Positions 16,560 through 25,370 of a stretch of 42,365 nt of DNA are shown here, piece by piece. Source of the DNA: an uncultured Bacteroidota bacterium (GTDB lineage Bacteria > Bacteroidota > Bacteroidia > UKL13-3); the NCBI GenBank assembly GCA_903901345.1, contig CAIUQQ010000276.1, positions 1-42,365 of the forward strand, read 5' to 3'. The notes below the pieces were generated by a model. That model had not been told where the DNA came from and ran no database searches. It worked only from the letters and a program-made list of their open reading frames with translations. The position numbers and the translations under genes were made by a program. Positions within the stretch are counted from its first letter, which is position 1. Every line of letters begins with the position of its first letter.

Positions 16560-18203
16560 TCAAAAATCACTTTGCACTTTTATGTTATCCCAAGTTTTGT
16601 TTTTAATGGAATCCATCATCATCCAAATGGCTATTGCTGAAAGCACAATTAATAAAATTACAATGGGTAAAAAATCACGAATTAAGTAATGAAGTACTCC
16701 AATGGAAAGCGGAATAAGCATGGAAAACAATCCTCTAATAAAGCTGCTTCCTTTTATTTTATATCCTGCTTGAATAGAAAATGGTAAATCTTTGAACGAG
16801 ATAAAGGCTATTACTAAAATAATCAGCACTTGATTACAAATTCCTAGTATAAAATTTGGAAAAGCAGATAACCCTAATAAGAAATAAGCCAAGGAAATAA
16901 TTAAAATAACTAGCGGAAAATAAAATTTAAACAAAATAGATTTTACTGAACCTATAATTAATTGACCTGGTTTATCAATAGGAGTTACAAAGTAAATCCA
17001 AGCGGCTTTGTATTTATCGCTAAATGTTAGGTAACCTAAAGCAGTTATCAAAACAAAATTGCAAAAATAAACGATAAAAATATAGAAAAACGAGTTAGGT
17101 TCGGGCAAAGTTAAACTTCCTTCATCGCTTTTATTATTTACAAAAAGCAAAACCACATAAACTGCTAAATATCCTAACGAAGGATACACTTTCATTTTAA
17201 AATCGCGGCTGCGGCTAGTCATTTTCCAAGTATGTAAAAAACTCATTCTTTCAGCTCCTTTTTGGGTAAAAAATTTGCTCAATAAGGTTAAATATTTTGA
17301 TGTGGTAGATTTTATAATTTTACCACTTTTGTTTACACTTGGCTCCTCGCTTGTGCCACTAATCATGGCTAGTTTTTGATTAAACGAAGGTGCAAAATAT
17401 TTGATAACTACCCAAATACTTAAAATAGGAACAGCAATACTTAACAACACACAAAGTACTAATTTAAAACCACCTTCAAAAGCAAATAAATATTGCCAAG
17501 CACCCGCAAACCAATAAGGTGGGGCTAACATTGCCAACCAAGAATCTTCCAAATTATAATTAGCCAAAGTAGATTGTTTGATTAACCTTGGCACTAATTG
17601 ATAACTTGCATAAATAAGAACAGCCAAACCAATTTGGAAATAAGAAATGATACTTTTAAATTTTTGTGGAGTGGTAATTTTCAATACAAAAATATAAACT
17701 GCATTGATCAAAAAGATGGTCAACAAAGTAGCTAAAAGAATGAGGATAATAAACAATAATAAACCCCAAATTCCATTATAAATAGCCATGTAACCCATAC
17801 CAATTAAGGTCATTGGTAAGGCTGTTTTTGATATATAAATTAAGATGTAAAGTAACCTAGACATCAGCACTGTTTTATCATTTACTGGTTTTGGAAGTAT
17901 AATAAAATTATCTCTCACATCTATTAAAACAGTAGTGAAATCTGCTATTAAAGTAGATGTTAGTACAAAAATATACATAGAGAAATAAATGGTAAGTTTA
18001 GTTACATAATTGGCTCCAATAAAAAACGAAAACATAAACATAACTCCCAAAAATACAGACATAAATATTTGGGTAAAACTTACTCCTGTTGTTGGCTTAT
18101 TTTGTTTGGTTTTTCTAATAGCTCTAATTCCAGTTGGCGTCCTATCACCTAAAGTAATTTTGGTTTTTAAAATGGCTTTTAGTTGGGTTGTATTTACACC
18201 CAT
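16560..18203 (-). CDS. ABC exporter membrane subunit (polytopic permease)
   Basis: From the ATG at 18203 the product has 547 residues and about 12 hydrophobic segments, with a long soluble stretch in the middle (GTSEEPSVNKSGKIIKST...). The start MGVNTTQLKAILKTKITLGDR is preferred over an upstream ATG at 18326, because the extra 41 residues are a hydrophobic translation that overlaps the XRE gene in another frame. Comparable large permeases in Bacteroidota sit directly behind an ABC ATPase. Here the likely ATPase (19266-20039) is the next same-strand gene but one, about 1 kb upstream. Substrate unknown. Confidence 0.7.
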   Translation of the reverse strand: MGVNTTQLKAILKTKITLGDRTPTGIRAIRKTKQNKPTTGVSFTQIFMSVFLGVMFMFSFFIGANYVTKLTIYFSMYIFVLTSTLIADFTTVLIDVRDNFIILPKPVNDKTVLMSRLLYILIYISKTALPMTLIGMGYMAIYNGIWGLLLFIILILLATLLTIFLINAVYIFVLKITTPQKFKSIISYFQIGLAVLIYASYQLVPRLIKQSTLANYNLEDSWLAMLAPPYWFAGAWQYLFAFEGGFKLVLCVLLSIAVPILSIWVVIKYFAPSFNQKLAMISGTSEEPSVNKSGKIIKSTTSKYLTLLSKFFTQKGAERMSFLHTWKMTSRSRDFKMKVYPSLGYLAVYVVLLFVNNKSDEGSLTLPEPNSFFYIFIVYFCNFVLITALGYLTFSDKYKAAWIYFVTPIDKPGQLIIGSVKSILFKFYFPLVILIISLAYFLLGLSAFPNFILGICNQVLIILVIAFISFKDLPFSIQAGYKIKGSSFIRGLFSMLIPLSIGVLHYLIRDFLPIVILLIVLSAIAIWMMMDSIKNKTWDNIKVQSDF

Positions 18204-18249
18204 GTTTTGGTAAAAAGCCTTTGGCAATAATACCACATTTACCAAAAAT

Positions 18250-18450
18250 TTATCTATGAAATTCAATATATGAAGAGGAATCAATATCAAGTAAAAATAA
18301 TACAGAAACGCCCAAAATAAATGCAATTTTTTTCAAAGTTGAATAAGACGTTTTTTCAGCATTTTTTTCAGTCATAGAATAACAAGGTTGAGAAACCCCT
18401 AACTTATCGGCAACAAAATCTTGAGAATATCCTTTTTCAATTCTTATCAT
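18250..18450 (-). CDS. Small XRE-type helix-turn-helix regulator, possibly with a non-ATG start or truncated
   Basis: The 66-residue frame matches an XRE/Cro-type domain: GYSQDFVADKLGVSQPCYSMTEKN (recognition region) and STLKKIAFILGVSVLFLLD. Helix 1 of such domains normally begins about 8-10 residues earlier. The upstream in-frame codons read FIELSKRIRMIRIEKG, which fits the family (KRIR..R.EKG), but there is no ATG, GTG or TTG there; the only candidate is an ATT at 18472-18474. So either it uses a rare ATT start, or the original start has been lost. It stops 46 bases before the permease start and may regulate the exporter. Confidence 0.6.
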   Translation of the reverse strand: MIRIEKGYSQDFVADKLGVSQPCYSMTEKNAEKTSYSTLKKIAFILGVSVLFLLDIDSSSYIEFHR

Positions 18451-18570
18451 TCTAATACGTTTCGAAAGTTCAATAAATATATAATTTAAACCTTATAATT
18501 TATAATTTAAAACCAATTGTTTAATAACAAGATGACGATTATTATTGTATTTCTAATTATAATAAAAAAT

Positions 18571-18648
18571 ATGAAAAACAAAAATTTAAAACTGATTTTA
18601 TTTGTTGCAATAATTAGGGTAGAAATTTCTTACAATCAACCAAAATGA
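18571..18648 (+). CDS. Possible 25-residue leader peptide upstream of the secreted protein
   Basis: ATG at 18571 opens a short frame (MKNKNLKLILFVAII...) with a lysine-rich start and a hydrophobic core, like a truncated signal peptide. It ends in TGA overlapping the next start as ATGA (18645-18648), which would couple the two. It may be a leader peptide or the remnant of a duplicated signal sequence. No homology is claimed. Confidence 0.3.
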   Translation: MKNKNLKLILFVAIIRVEISYNQPK

Positions 18649-19265
18649 AAAAATCAATTTTAATTACAATATTATTTTACCTTGTTAAATTTGGGTTCGC
18701 ACAAAATAATGAGAATCCTTTACGAGATGTAAAAGCACAACTTACTTTACAAAATACAAATATTCTTAGTTCAAATTCATATGGACTAGGCTTGGAATTT
18801 TCTTTTTTTAATTCAAAAAATTTTTCTCATGGTTTGTATTTTAGTGCTTTAGAAAGCAACTTACAATCGAACTTCAATTATATAACAACTGAACCTGTTT
18901 TAAATATGAATGACATTGGAATATCAAATGAATTAGAAGTATTCCATATTAAAAAGCTACAGTTTAGCACTAATTTAACAACTGGATTTACGTATTTACG
19001 TTTAGGTAATAACCTAATAAAAGAAGGGATTGGTATTCGAGAGCAAAGTCAAAAATTACATTCTGAATATTATTTTTTAACACAGCCAGGAATAAACCTT
19101 ACAATGCCTATTACTTATACTGAAAAAGGTCTTGCAATAAATTTATCTGCACAAGCAAAATATAGGTTACTATTAGGAAATAACGAATTATTTATTGGTG
19201 AAAATGTTCAAAATAGCTTTACTTTTTTAATTGGACTTTCCATTGTTAAGTTTAAAAATAAATGA
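18645..19265 (+). CDS. Secreted protein of unknown function, possible outer-membrane beta-barrel
   Basis: The 206-residue product has a signal peptide (MKKSILITILFYLVKFGFAQ, cleavage about 20). The rest alternates hydrophobic and polar residues (YGLGLEFSFF, GLYFSALES, LEVFHIKKLQFSTNL, AINLSAQAKYRLL, FTFLIGLSIVKFK), which fits an outer-membrane barrel of 8-10 strands. It ends with TGA directly abutting the reverse-complement stop of the ABC ATPase gene, with no spacer. It lies on the strand opposite to the exporter genes and splits them. The composition looks more AT-rich than its flanks by eye. Function unknown. Confidence 0.5.
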   Translation: MKKSILITILFYLVKFGFAQNNENPLRDVKAQLTLQNTNILSSNSYGLGLEFSFFNSKNFSHGLYFSALESNLQSNFNYITTEPVLNMNDIGISNELEVFHIKKLQFSTNLTTGFTYLRLGNNLIKEGIGIREQSQKLHSEYYFLTQPGINLTMPITYTEKGLAINLSAQAKYRLLLGNNELFIGENVQNSFTFLIGLSIVKFKNK

Positions 19266-20039
19266 TTAATTGTTAAAAGCATTCATTAACTGTTCCGAAG
19301 CCTCATTATTGCCTGAACCTTGTGTTAGCAACGAGAATATTTGCTCCAAACTTTGATCACCTTGCTGCTGTTTTAACTCTTCAAAACTGCCATCAGCAAT
19401 AACAGTTCCATTGTTAATTAATACAATTCTATCACTTACTTTTTCTACTACATCCATCATGTGGCTACAGTAAAAAATAGTCTTCCCATCTTTGGCTAAT
19501 TTACTAATTAATTCCTTTACAATTATTACGCTATTTGCATCTAATCCACTTAAAGGTTCGTCTAAAATTATAATTGCTGGGTTATGCAAAAGCCCTGAAA
19601 TGATCAACACCTTTTGGCGCATACCTTTGCTAAAAGTATCCATTCTTTGGTGCATTACACTTTCAAGTCCAAAAGCAGTTAGCATTTTGGTCATTCTATC
19701 GGTAGCAATGCTATCATCTAACCCATATAATTCGGCCATAAAATTCAAAAATTCTATGGGTGTTAATACATCGTAAAGCTCAGCTAATTCAGGTACGTAG
19801 CCTATTATACTTTTAACAGCTAATGAATCATTTTTTATATTAATTCCATTTACCAAAACTTCCCCTTCAAAATCAGAAATTAAGCCACAAAGAATCTTTA
19901 CAGTTGTACTTTTTCCTGCACCATTTGGACCAATATATCCAATAATTTGACCTGGAAAAATGTCTAAATTTATTCCTTTTAAAACCTGCTTTTCGCCAAA
20001 GTTTTTGTGTACGTTTTTTAAACTAATTATTGGTTGCAT
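19266..20039 (-). CDS. ABC transporter ATP-binding protein
   Basis: The 257-residue product is a cytosolic ABC ATPase of the DrrA/CcmA-like exporter type. It has Walker A GPNGAGKST (37-45), Q-loop region near VPELAEL, signature TFSKGMRQKV (variant of LSGGQ), Walker B IIILDEP followed by the D-loop SGLD, and H-loop CSHMMD. A C-terminal tail (GDQSLEQIFSLLTQ...) is typical of this branch. The probable membrane partner is the permease at 16560-18203; the two are separated by an XRE gene and a reverse-strand gene. The start MQPIISLK is the only plausible ATG. Confidence 0.88.
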   Translation of the reverse strand: MQPIISLKNVHKNFGEKQVLKGINLDIFPGQIIGYIGPNGAGKSTTVKILCGLISDFEGEVLVNGINIKNDSLAVKSIIGYVPELAELYDVLTPIEFLNFMAELYGLDDSIATDRMTKMLTAFGLESVMHQRMDTFSKGMRQKVLIISGLLHNPAIIILDEPLSGLDANSVIIVKELISKLAKDGKTIFYCSHMMDVVEKVSDRIVLINNGTVIADGSFEELKQQQGDQSLEQIFSLLTQGSGNNEASEQLMNAFNN

Positions 20040-20175
20040 GTATGGTATTTTGAAAAATTAAAATTTAGTGCAATATAATTTTTGTAGTGTAAAGTTTATG
20101 CGAATAATTAGGAATTTTATTACACCAAATTCATAAAAAATAATTTAATTGCTGAGCAATAAATAAGCAATTAAA

Positions 20176-21216
20176 ATGATAGATTTAAGAAGCGATACCG
20201 TTACCAAACCAAGCCCAGAAATGCTTAACGCCATGATGGAAGCCAAAGTGGGTGACGATGTTTTTGGTGAAGATCCAACAGTAAACGAATTGCAAAACTT
20301 TGCAGCCAATATGTTTGGTATGGAAGCAGCTTTATTTTGTGCCAGCGGAACCATGACCAATCAAATTGCCATTAAATTGCATACGCAACCTAGCGATGAA
20401 GTTATTTGCGATAAACTTTCGCATGTGTATTTATATGAAGGTGGCGGAATTGGCTATAATTCGGGTTGTTCTACTCGCTTATTAGAAGGGAATTATGGAC
20501 GATTTACCTCTGAACAAGTTCAAGAAAATATAAATGATAAAAACAATATTCATTTTCCAATAAGCAAGTTAGTTTGTATTGAAAATACAGTAAACAAGGG
20601 CGGTGGCGTTTGTTGGGATATTGATGAAATAATAAAAATAAAAGCTGTTTGTCAAAATAACGAAATGGCTTTACATTTAGATGGTGCTAGACTTTTCAAT
20701 GCTTTGGTTGCCAAAAATCAATCTGCTTTAAAATATGGGCAATTATTCGATACCATTTCTATTTGTTTAAGCAAAGGATTGGGATCTCCAGTTGGTTCAT
20801 TGCTGTTAGGCAGCCGAAAAAATATTGAAAAAGCAACTAGGATTAGAAAAGTAATGGGTGCCGGAATGCGCCAAGCAGGCTTTATAGCAGCTGCTGGTTT
20901 GTATGCTTTGCAAAATAATATTGATAGGTTAACCATAGACCATGAACGAGCAAAAATTTTGGCAAGTGTTTTGCAAACATGCTACTTTGTTGAAAGTATT
21001 TATCCGGTTGAAACCAATATTGTAATATTTAAAATAAACACAAATGAATTAAGCACCAATCATTTTATAGAATTTTTAAGAAACAATGATATCAATGCAG
21101 TAAGTATGGGTAATAATTTGATTAGATTTGTTTTACATTTAAATATAACAGCAACTGAATTTGAATTTTTAATAAATAAAATAAAACAAATAAACATTAG
21201 CAACCCAATTCTTTGA
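20176..21216 (+). CDS. ltaE: Low-specificity L-threonine aldolase
   Basis: The PLP enzyme splits L-threonine or L-allo-threonine to glycine and acetaldehyde. The 346-residue product has the family start [20 protein letters not shown], the [15 protein letters not shown] loop, DGARLFNA (169-176) and the Schiff-base lysine Lys200 in [14 protein letters not shown], followed by [12 protein letters not shown]. Length and motifs match bacterial LtaE. A WG-repeat gene follows after 35 bases and may be co-transcribed. Assignment rests on motif recognition. Confidence 0.93.
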   Translation: MIDLRSDTVTKPSPEMLNAMMEAKVGDDVFGEDPTVNELQNFAANMFGMEAALFCASGTMTNQIAIKLHTQPSDEVICDKLSHVYLYEGGGIGYNSGCSTRLLEGNYGRFTSEQVQENINDKNNIHFPISKLVCIENTVNKGGGVCWDIDEIIKIKAVCQNNEMALHLDGARLFNALVAKNQSALKYGQLFDTISICLSKGLGSPVGSLLLGSRKNIEKATRIRKVMGAGMRQAGFIAAAGLYALQNNIDRLTIDHERAKILASVLQTCYFVESIYPVETNIVIFKINTNELSTNHFIEFLRNNDINAVSMGNNLIRFVLHLNITATEFEFLINKIKQINISNPIL

Positions 21217-21251
21217 TTTTAAAAAACTATTTAGCATATTCGCCCTCCTTT

Positions 21252-21665
21252 ATGAAAAAAATAATCCTATTAATTACAATATTCTCCTTAGCATTTATTT
21301 ATAGTGAAGCTCAAACTAGAAAAAAAGCCGTTGCTAAAGGTTATGATGCTATTTATCCATTTATAAGAGGAAAAGCAAAAGTTTTAAAAAATGGAAAACT
21401 TGGATTTATAAACATGGAAGGCGAAGAGTTTATACCATGCAAATACGAAGAAATATTCCCGTTTGAAGGCGGCAGAGCAAAAGTATTAAGAGAAGCAAAA
21501 TACGGTTTTATCAATGAACAAGGAGAAGAAGTAATTGAATGCAAATTTAATTTTATTGGTCCTTTTAAAAATGGAAGAGCAGTGGTAAGATTGAATGGTA
21601 AACTTGAAATTATAGATACTGAAGGTACAGTAATTACCGAGGGCAATCATGGTGGTGCACAGTAA
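21252..21665 (+). CDS. Small secreted WG-repeat protein
   Basis: From the ATG at 21252 (MKKIILLITIFSLAFIYSEAQ) the product has 137 residues and a clear signal peptide; the longer frame from 21213 would overlap the aldolase stop and bury the signal. The mature part is three WG-type repeats of about 35 residues. Each has a KAKVLKNGKLGFINMEGEE-like core followed by a CKYEEIFPF or CKFNFIGPF-like segment. WG repeats form beta-propeller-like or solenoid surfaces in secreted bacterial proteins, usually in larger numbers. Role unknown. Confidence 0.75.
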   Translation: MKKIILLITIFSLAFIYSEAQTRKKAVAKGYDAIYPFIRGKAKVLKNGKLGFINMEGEEFIPCKYEEIFPFEGGRAKVLREAKYGFINEQGEEVIECKFNFIGPFKNGRAVVRLNGKLEIIDTEGTVITEGNHGGAQ

Positions 21666-21709
21666 TTTTTATAATCCTCGTCACAAAACAGAAATATTCG
21701 ATTAGTTTT

Positions 21710-21740
21710 TTTGCATCAATCAAAACAATTACTAATTTCG
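21710..21740 (+). promoter_or_regulatory. Probable gltA promoter
   Basis: TTTG (21710-21713), a 19-nt spacer and TAATTTCG (21733-21740, one mismatch to TAnnTTTG) fit the Bacteroidota consensus. Transcription would begin near 21747. The leader then contains the small hairpin AACTGC-AAT-GCAGTT (21761-21775), 17 bases before the ATG at 21793. Confidence 0.55.
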
Positions 21741-21792
21741 AACGGTTAATAAAAAAAGATAACTGCAATGCAGTTTATACTACAATATAAAA

Positions 21793-23109
21793 ATGAGTAA
21801 TTTAAAGACAAAATTTGCTGAAAAAGCATTACCCTTAGCAGTAGAAATTAGAAACTTTGTAAAAGAAAATGGTGAAGTTATATTAGGAAATTGTACCGTT
21901 GAAGATGTTTATCATGGTCAAAAAGGTATAATTGGATTATTAACCGAAACTTCATTATTAGATGCAAATGAAGGAATTAGATTCAGAGGTTATACCATAC
22001 CAGAATTAAGAGAATTATTACCAAAAGTTCCAGGTGGAACAGAGCCACTTCCTGAAGGATTATTTTATTTAATGCTTATTGGTGAGTTACCAACTTACGA
22101 AGATGTATTAGATATACAAGCAAATTGGGCAGCAAGAGCAAATGTTCCCCCTCACGTATTTGCTGCATTAGATGCAATGCCAATAACAACGCATCCAATG
22201 ACTCAGTTTGCTATTGCAATAAATGCTTTACAAACAGATTCAGTTTTTGCAAAAGCATATAAAGAAGGAATCAATAAAAAAGATTATTGGGATTATACTT
22301 ATGAAGACGTTTGTACTTTATTAGCGCGTATTCCAATAGTAGCAGCATATATTTACAGAAGAACATACAAAAATAGTGACCATATAGCTGCAGATCCAAA
22401 ATTAGATTGGGCCGCAAATTTTGCTCACATGTTAGGCTATAACCAAAATGAATTTTACAAATTAATGCGTTTGTATTTAGTAATTCATGCTGACCACGAA
22501 GGCGGAAATGTTTCGGCACATACTACTCATTTGGTGGGTTCTACATTAGCAGATCCTTATTTAAGTTTTGCTGCTTCTATGAACGGACTTGCAGGTCCTT
22601 TACACGGATTAGCAAACCAAGAAGTAGTTCGATGGATAAAAGATATGCAACAAGAAATTGGTGAAGATCCAAATGAAGAACAAATAGCATCTTATATTCA
22701 ACAAACATTAACAGATGGAAAAGTTGTTCCAGGTTATGGACACGCAGTATTACGTAAAACTGATCCTAGATTTACAGCTCAACAAGAATTTGCTAAAACA
22801 TATATGCCAGATGATAAATTGGTAAATATAGTTTGGAAAATATATAAAGTAGCTCCGCCAATATTAGAAAATACAGGTAAAATTAAAAATCCTTGGCCAA
22901 ATGTAGATGCACATTCAGGAGCATTATTATTACATTATGGTTTTGCAGAATACGAATTCTATACTGTTTTATTTGGAGTAAGTAGAGCTTTAGGTGTTAT
23001 GGCTTCATTACTTTGGGATAGAGCTTTAGGATTACCTTTAGAAAGACCAAAATCTGTAACTTACGAATGGTTAAAAGCTACAGTAGCAGCTAAAAAAGCA
23101 ACTGTATAA
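21793..23109 (+). CDS. gltA: Citrate synthase, eukaryotic (mitochondrial) type
   Basis: Citrate synthase condenses acetyl-CoA and oxaloacetate in the first step of the TCA cycle. The 438-residue product resembles pig-heart-type citrate synthase rather than E. coli GltA. The three catalytic residues are His271 (GPLHGLANQE), His317 (VVPGYGHAVLRKTDPRF) and Asp372 (NPWPNVDAHSGALL), each three below the pig numbering 274/320/375. Other mitochondrial-type blocks are HADHEGGNVSAHTTHLVGS and TVLFGVSRALGV. It should therefore lack the NADH-regulated Cys-type control of enterobacterial enzymes; that is an inference. It stands alone with its own promoter and a convergent terminator. Codon use is strongly AT-biased (many TTA, AGA, CCA), as in an abundant protein of this genome. 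Confidence 0.95.
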   Translation: MSNLKTKFAEKALPLAVEIRNFVKENGEVILGNCTVEDVYHGQKGIIGLLTETSLLDANEGIRFRGYTIPELRELLPKVPGGTEPLPEGLFYLMLIGELPTYEDVLDIQANWAARANVPPHVFAALDAMPITTHPMTQFAIAINALQTDSVFAKAYKEGINKKDYWDYTYEDVCTLLARIPIVAAYIYRRTYKNSDHIAADPKLDWAANFAHMLGYNQNEFYKLMRLYLVIHADHEGGNVSAHTTHLVGSTLADPYLSFAASMNGLAGPLHGLANQEVVRWIKDMQQEIGEDPNEEQIASYIQQTLTDGKVVPGYGHAVLRKTDPRFTAQQEFAKTYMPDDKLVNIVWKIYKVAPPILENTGKIKNPWPNVDAHSGALLLHYGFAEYEFYTVLFGVSRALGVMASLLWDRALGLPLERPKSVTYEWLKATVAAKKATV

Positions 23110-23120
23110 ATTAGATATAC

Positions 23121-23160
23121 AAAAAAAACCTCATCCTAAATTAGAATGAGGTTTTTTTTT
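23121..23160. terminator. Bidirectional terminator between gltA and the membrane protein gene
   Basis: AAAAAAAACCTCAT pairs with ATGAGGTTTTTTTT around CCTAAATTAGA, in which CTA and TAG can pair again. It lies 11 bases after the gltA stop and 19 bases beyond the stop of the convergent gene. Confidence 0.85.
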
Positions 23161-23179
23161 GTTTAAAATATTAAGAAAA

Positions 23180-23998
23180 TTAGTTTTCGTTTCTATTTCT
23201 AATAGCTAAAGGGAACGCTAATTTAGGAATGAAATTAGCTAATGTAGACACAAGTGAATACATGTAATTATAAACTGAAAGACTAACGTATAAAACAGCT
23301 AAACCAGCAATAACATTAACAAATGAACTTGCAACAATAACAATATCTGAAGCATACCAAATAAAATCATTACCAAAAGATTGGGTTGCAGTTAATTTAA
23401 ATGCGGTAAATGATTGCAAAGCATTAGCAATTACATCAAGTCTTAGTGAAACTAAAATATTAGATAAAGTATTAATTGGGAATGTATATAAACTACCTAA
23501 AATTTCTAGAATAGGATCGCTTGAAGAAGATAAAAGTAAATCAGAATCCAACAAAAAACACAATGATAAATTAATTGAATAAATAATTCCTAAAACTGCC
23601 ATTACTTCACCAAATATTCTGATGTTAGTAGTAACAAAATCTTTAAAAATAAATTCAATCATTCCATTATGAGAACCACCAAGAGTTTCTCCTTTTGATT
23701 TAATAATGTGTGCAATTGGAAAAGCAGAATATGCCATTAAAATTAATGTAACTACACTTCCAACTTTACCAATAATTGTAATTGCAGGATTTCCAAAATG
23801 TGCTAAAGCTGCATTTAACACACCCCATTCCATTGTTAAAAATACAACTAAAGCGGCAACCTGATAAATTAATTTAACATAACTGCGAATTCCATCTTGT
23901 GAATCAAAAGAATCAATTGTTGAATTCAATTTTGCATTTAATACTTTTTGATTAACCATTTGAGGAAAATCAAGAATTTGATTAAAAATTTGTTTCAT
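23180..23998 (-). CDS. Polytopic membrane protein of unknown function
   Basis: The 272-residue product begins with an amphipathic region (MKQIFNQILDFPQMVNQKVLNAKLNSTIDSFDS) and then has about five hydrophobic segments. These are roughly 42-65 (LIYQVAALVVFLTMEWGVL), 74-95, 130-153, 160-185 and 212-245. A short loop KSKGETLGGSHNG sits after the second segment. I recognise no family. It is a single gene, separated from truA upstream by a 561-base spacer with a structured-looking patch just before its start, and it shares a terminator with gltA. Confidence 0.55.
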   Translation of the reverse strand: MKQIFNQILDFPQMVNQKVLNAKLNSTIDSFDSQDGIRSYVKLIYQVAALVVFLTMEWGVLNAALAHFGNPAITIIGKVGSVVTLILMAYSAFPIAHIIKSKGETLGGSHNGMIEFIFKDFVTTNIRIFGEVMAVLGIIYSINLSLCFLLDSDLLLSSSSDPILEILGSLYTFPINTLSNILVSLRLDVIANALQSFTAFKLTATQSFGNDFIWYASDIVIVASSFVNVIAGLAVLYVSLSVYNYMYSLVSTLANFIPKLAFPLAIRNRNEN

Positions 23999-24559
23999 AA
24001 TATATTGTTTTTAGTTTTCCTACTCATTTGGCTTTTCAGATATCGCCCCGTTATTATAGAGTTCTCTGGTCTACTCTTTAAATTTTTTAAAACAAAATAT
24101 CAATCATTATATGATTAATGTTTTATTTTATGGTTACAAATCTATTTTTTTTAAGAAATAAAAAACCTGAACAAGAATTAACTTTTGCACCAAATAGTTT
24201 TTTTAATCAAAAAAAATAAAAGATATTAAAATTTTAAGAAGCTAATTATCATTTATTTAATAGTATTAGCTAATAAATAAACTATTAAAGCGAAAAGAAA
24301 ATTGAGAAAAATTAAAAGTAATTTCCTAATAAAGTAGAGACAGTTGAAGGTGAAAAATAATTACTGACAAATTCATATAAACAAGAATCATAATTTTTAT
24401 AAAAAAATTAAAAAACGGAGAAATTAAAAATTAAAATGTTAATAATTTCTATATTTTAATTGTCTAGGTAACTAAGATTTATAAAAATAGGGGGAGTATT
24501 CTATAATATAAAAGTTTAAGTAAAATTGAAATAAAAATCCCTAATAAAAAACTTAAATA
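23999..24559. other. AT-rich spacer with one GC-richer patch
   Basis: This 561-base gap holds no credible gene. Most of it is A/T runs. One patch at about 24016-24080, immediately upstream of the 272-residue membrane protein gene, is distinctly richer in G and C. On the minus strand it contains AGAGT...ACTCT and GGC...GCC pairings, so it may be a structured leader or small RNA. A weak TATTTTG box lies just upstream (near 24100, minus). The rest (24120-24559) shows nothing I can support. Confidence 0.35.
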
Positions 24560-25285
24560 TTAATAAACTACTTTAGTTAAAAACAAACCGTGTGCGGGAA
24601 CAGACATTCCTGCTTCAGAACGGCTTTTACTTACTAAAATTTGCTCTAACTGAGTTAAATCTATATTATGTAAGCCAACTTGAATTAAAGTGCCTACAAT
24701 GGCTCTAACCATGTTTCTAAGAAATCGATTGGCTTTAATTGAAAAAACTAATAATTCGACATCTTGTTTCCAATATGCTTCCATCAAATTACAATTAAAA
24801 TTATTTACTTGCGTATGTACTTTACTAAAACATTCAAAATTTGTGTGAGTTAAAAGCAATTGACATGCTTGATTCATTAAATCAATGTCGACAGAAGTAG
24901 GATTATACCAAGAAAAATCATTTAGAAAAGGATTTGGTTTAGTAGCAATTACATATTCATATTCACGCCATTTAGCATCAAAGCGAGCGTTAAAAGAATC
25001 ATGGATTGGAGTTATATTTTTAATCGCAATATCTTTAGATGTTATCCTATTTAATTTATAAACTAAATTAGGAGTATCTAATAATTCATGAAAGTCAAAA
25101 TGAGCAACAAATTGTTTAGCATGAACACCGGTATCTGTTCTCCCACAACCAAGAGTTTCAATTGGATTTTTAAGTAAAATAAACAATTTTTCTTCTAATT
25201 CTTGTTGAACGGTTCTTGCATTTAATTGCTTTTGCCATCCGTGAAAATTAGTGCCATTATAGGCTAATTCAATAATATACCTCAT
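24560..25285 (-). CDS. truA: tRNA pseudouridine(38-40) synthase TruA
   Basis: TruA converts uridines 38-40 of many tRNAs to pseudouridine. The 241-residue product has the start MRYIIELAYNGTNFHGWQKQ, the catalytic motif GCGRTDTGVHA with Asp51 as nucleophile, FNARFDAKWREYEYVI, and the C-terminal RFLRNMVRAIVGTLI. All are standard for the family. The gene follows the giant secreted protein on the same strand but is separated from it by a strong terminator, so it needs its own promoter; none was clear in the 29 bases between the hairpin and the ATG. Confidence 0.96.
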   Translation of the reverse strand: MRYIIELAYNGTNFHGWQKQLNARTVQQELEEKLFILLKNPIETLGCGRTDTGVHAKQFVAHFDFHELLDTPNLVYKLNRITSKDIAIKNITPIHDSFNARFDAKWREYEYVIATKPNPFLNDFSWYNPTSVDIDLMNQACQLLLTHTNFECFSKVHTQVNNFNCNLMEAYWKQDVELLVFSIKANRFLRNMVRAIVGTLIQVGLHNIDLTQLEQILVSKSRSEAGMSVPAHGLFLTKVVY

Positions 25286-25313
25286 TGTTTAAATACGATT
25301 CTCTATACATAAA

Positions 25314-25347
25314 CAAACCCCAAAAGACTTAAGTCTTTTGGGGTTTG
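25314..25347 (-). terminator. Terminator after the giant secreted protein gene
   Basis: A 34-base perfect inverted repeat with core CCCCAAAAGACTT/AAGTCTTTTGGGG has almost no unpaired loop. It starts 23 bases after the stop of the 2919-residue gene and lies 28 bases upstream of truA. Confidence 0.8.
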
Positions 25348-25370
25348 AATAATTTATTTATTAATAAAAT

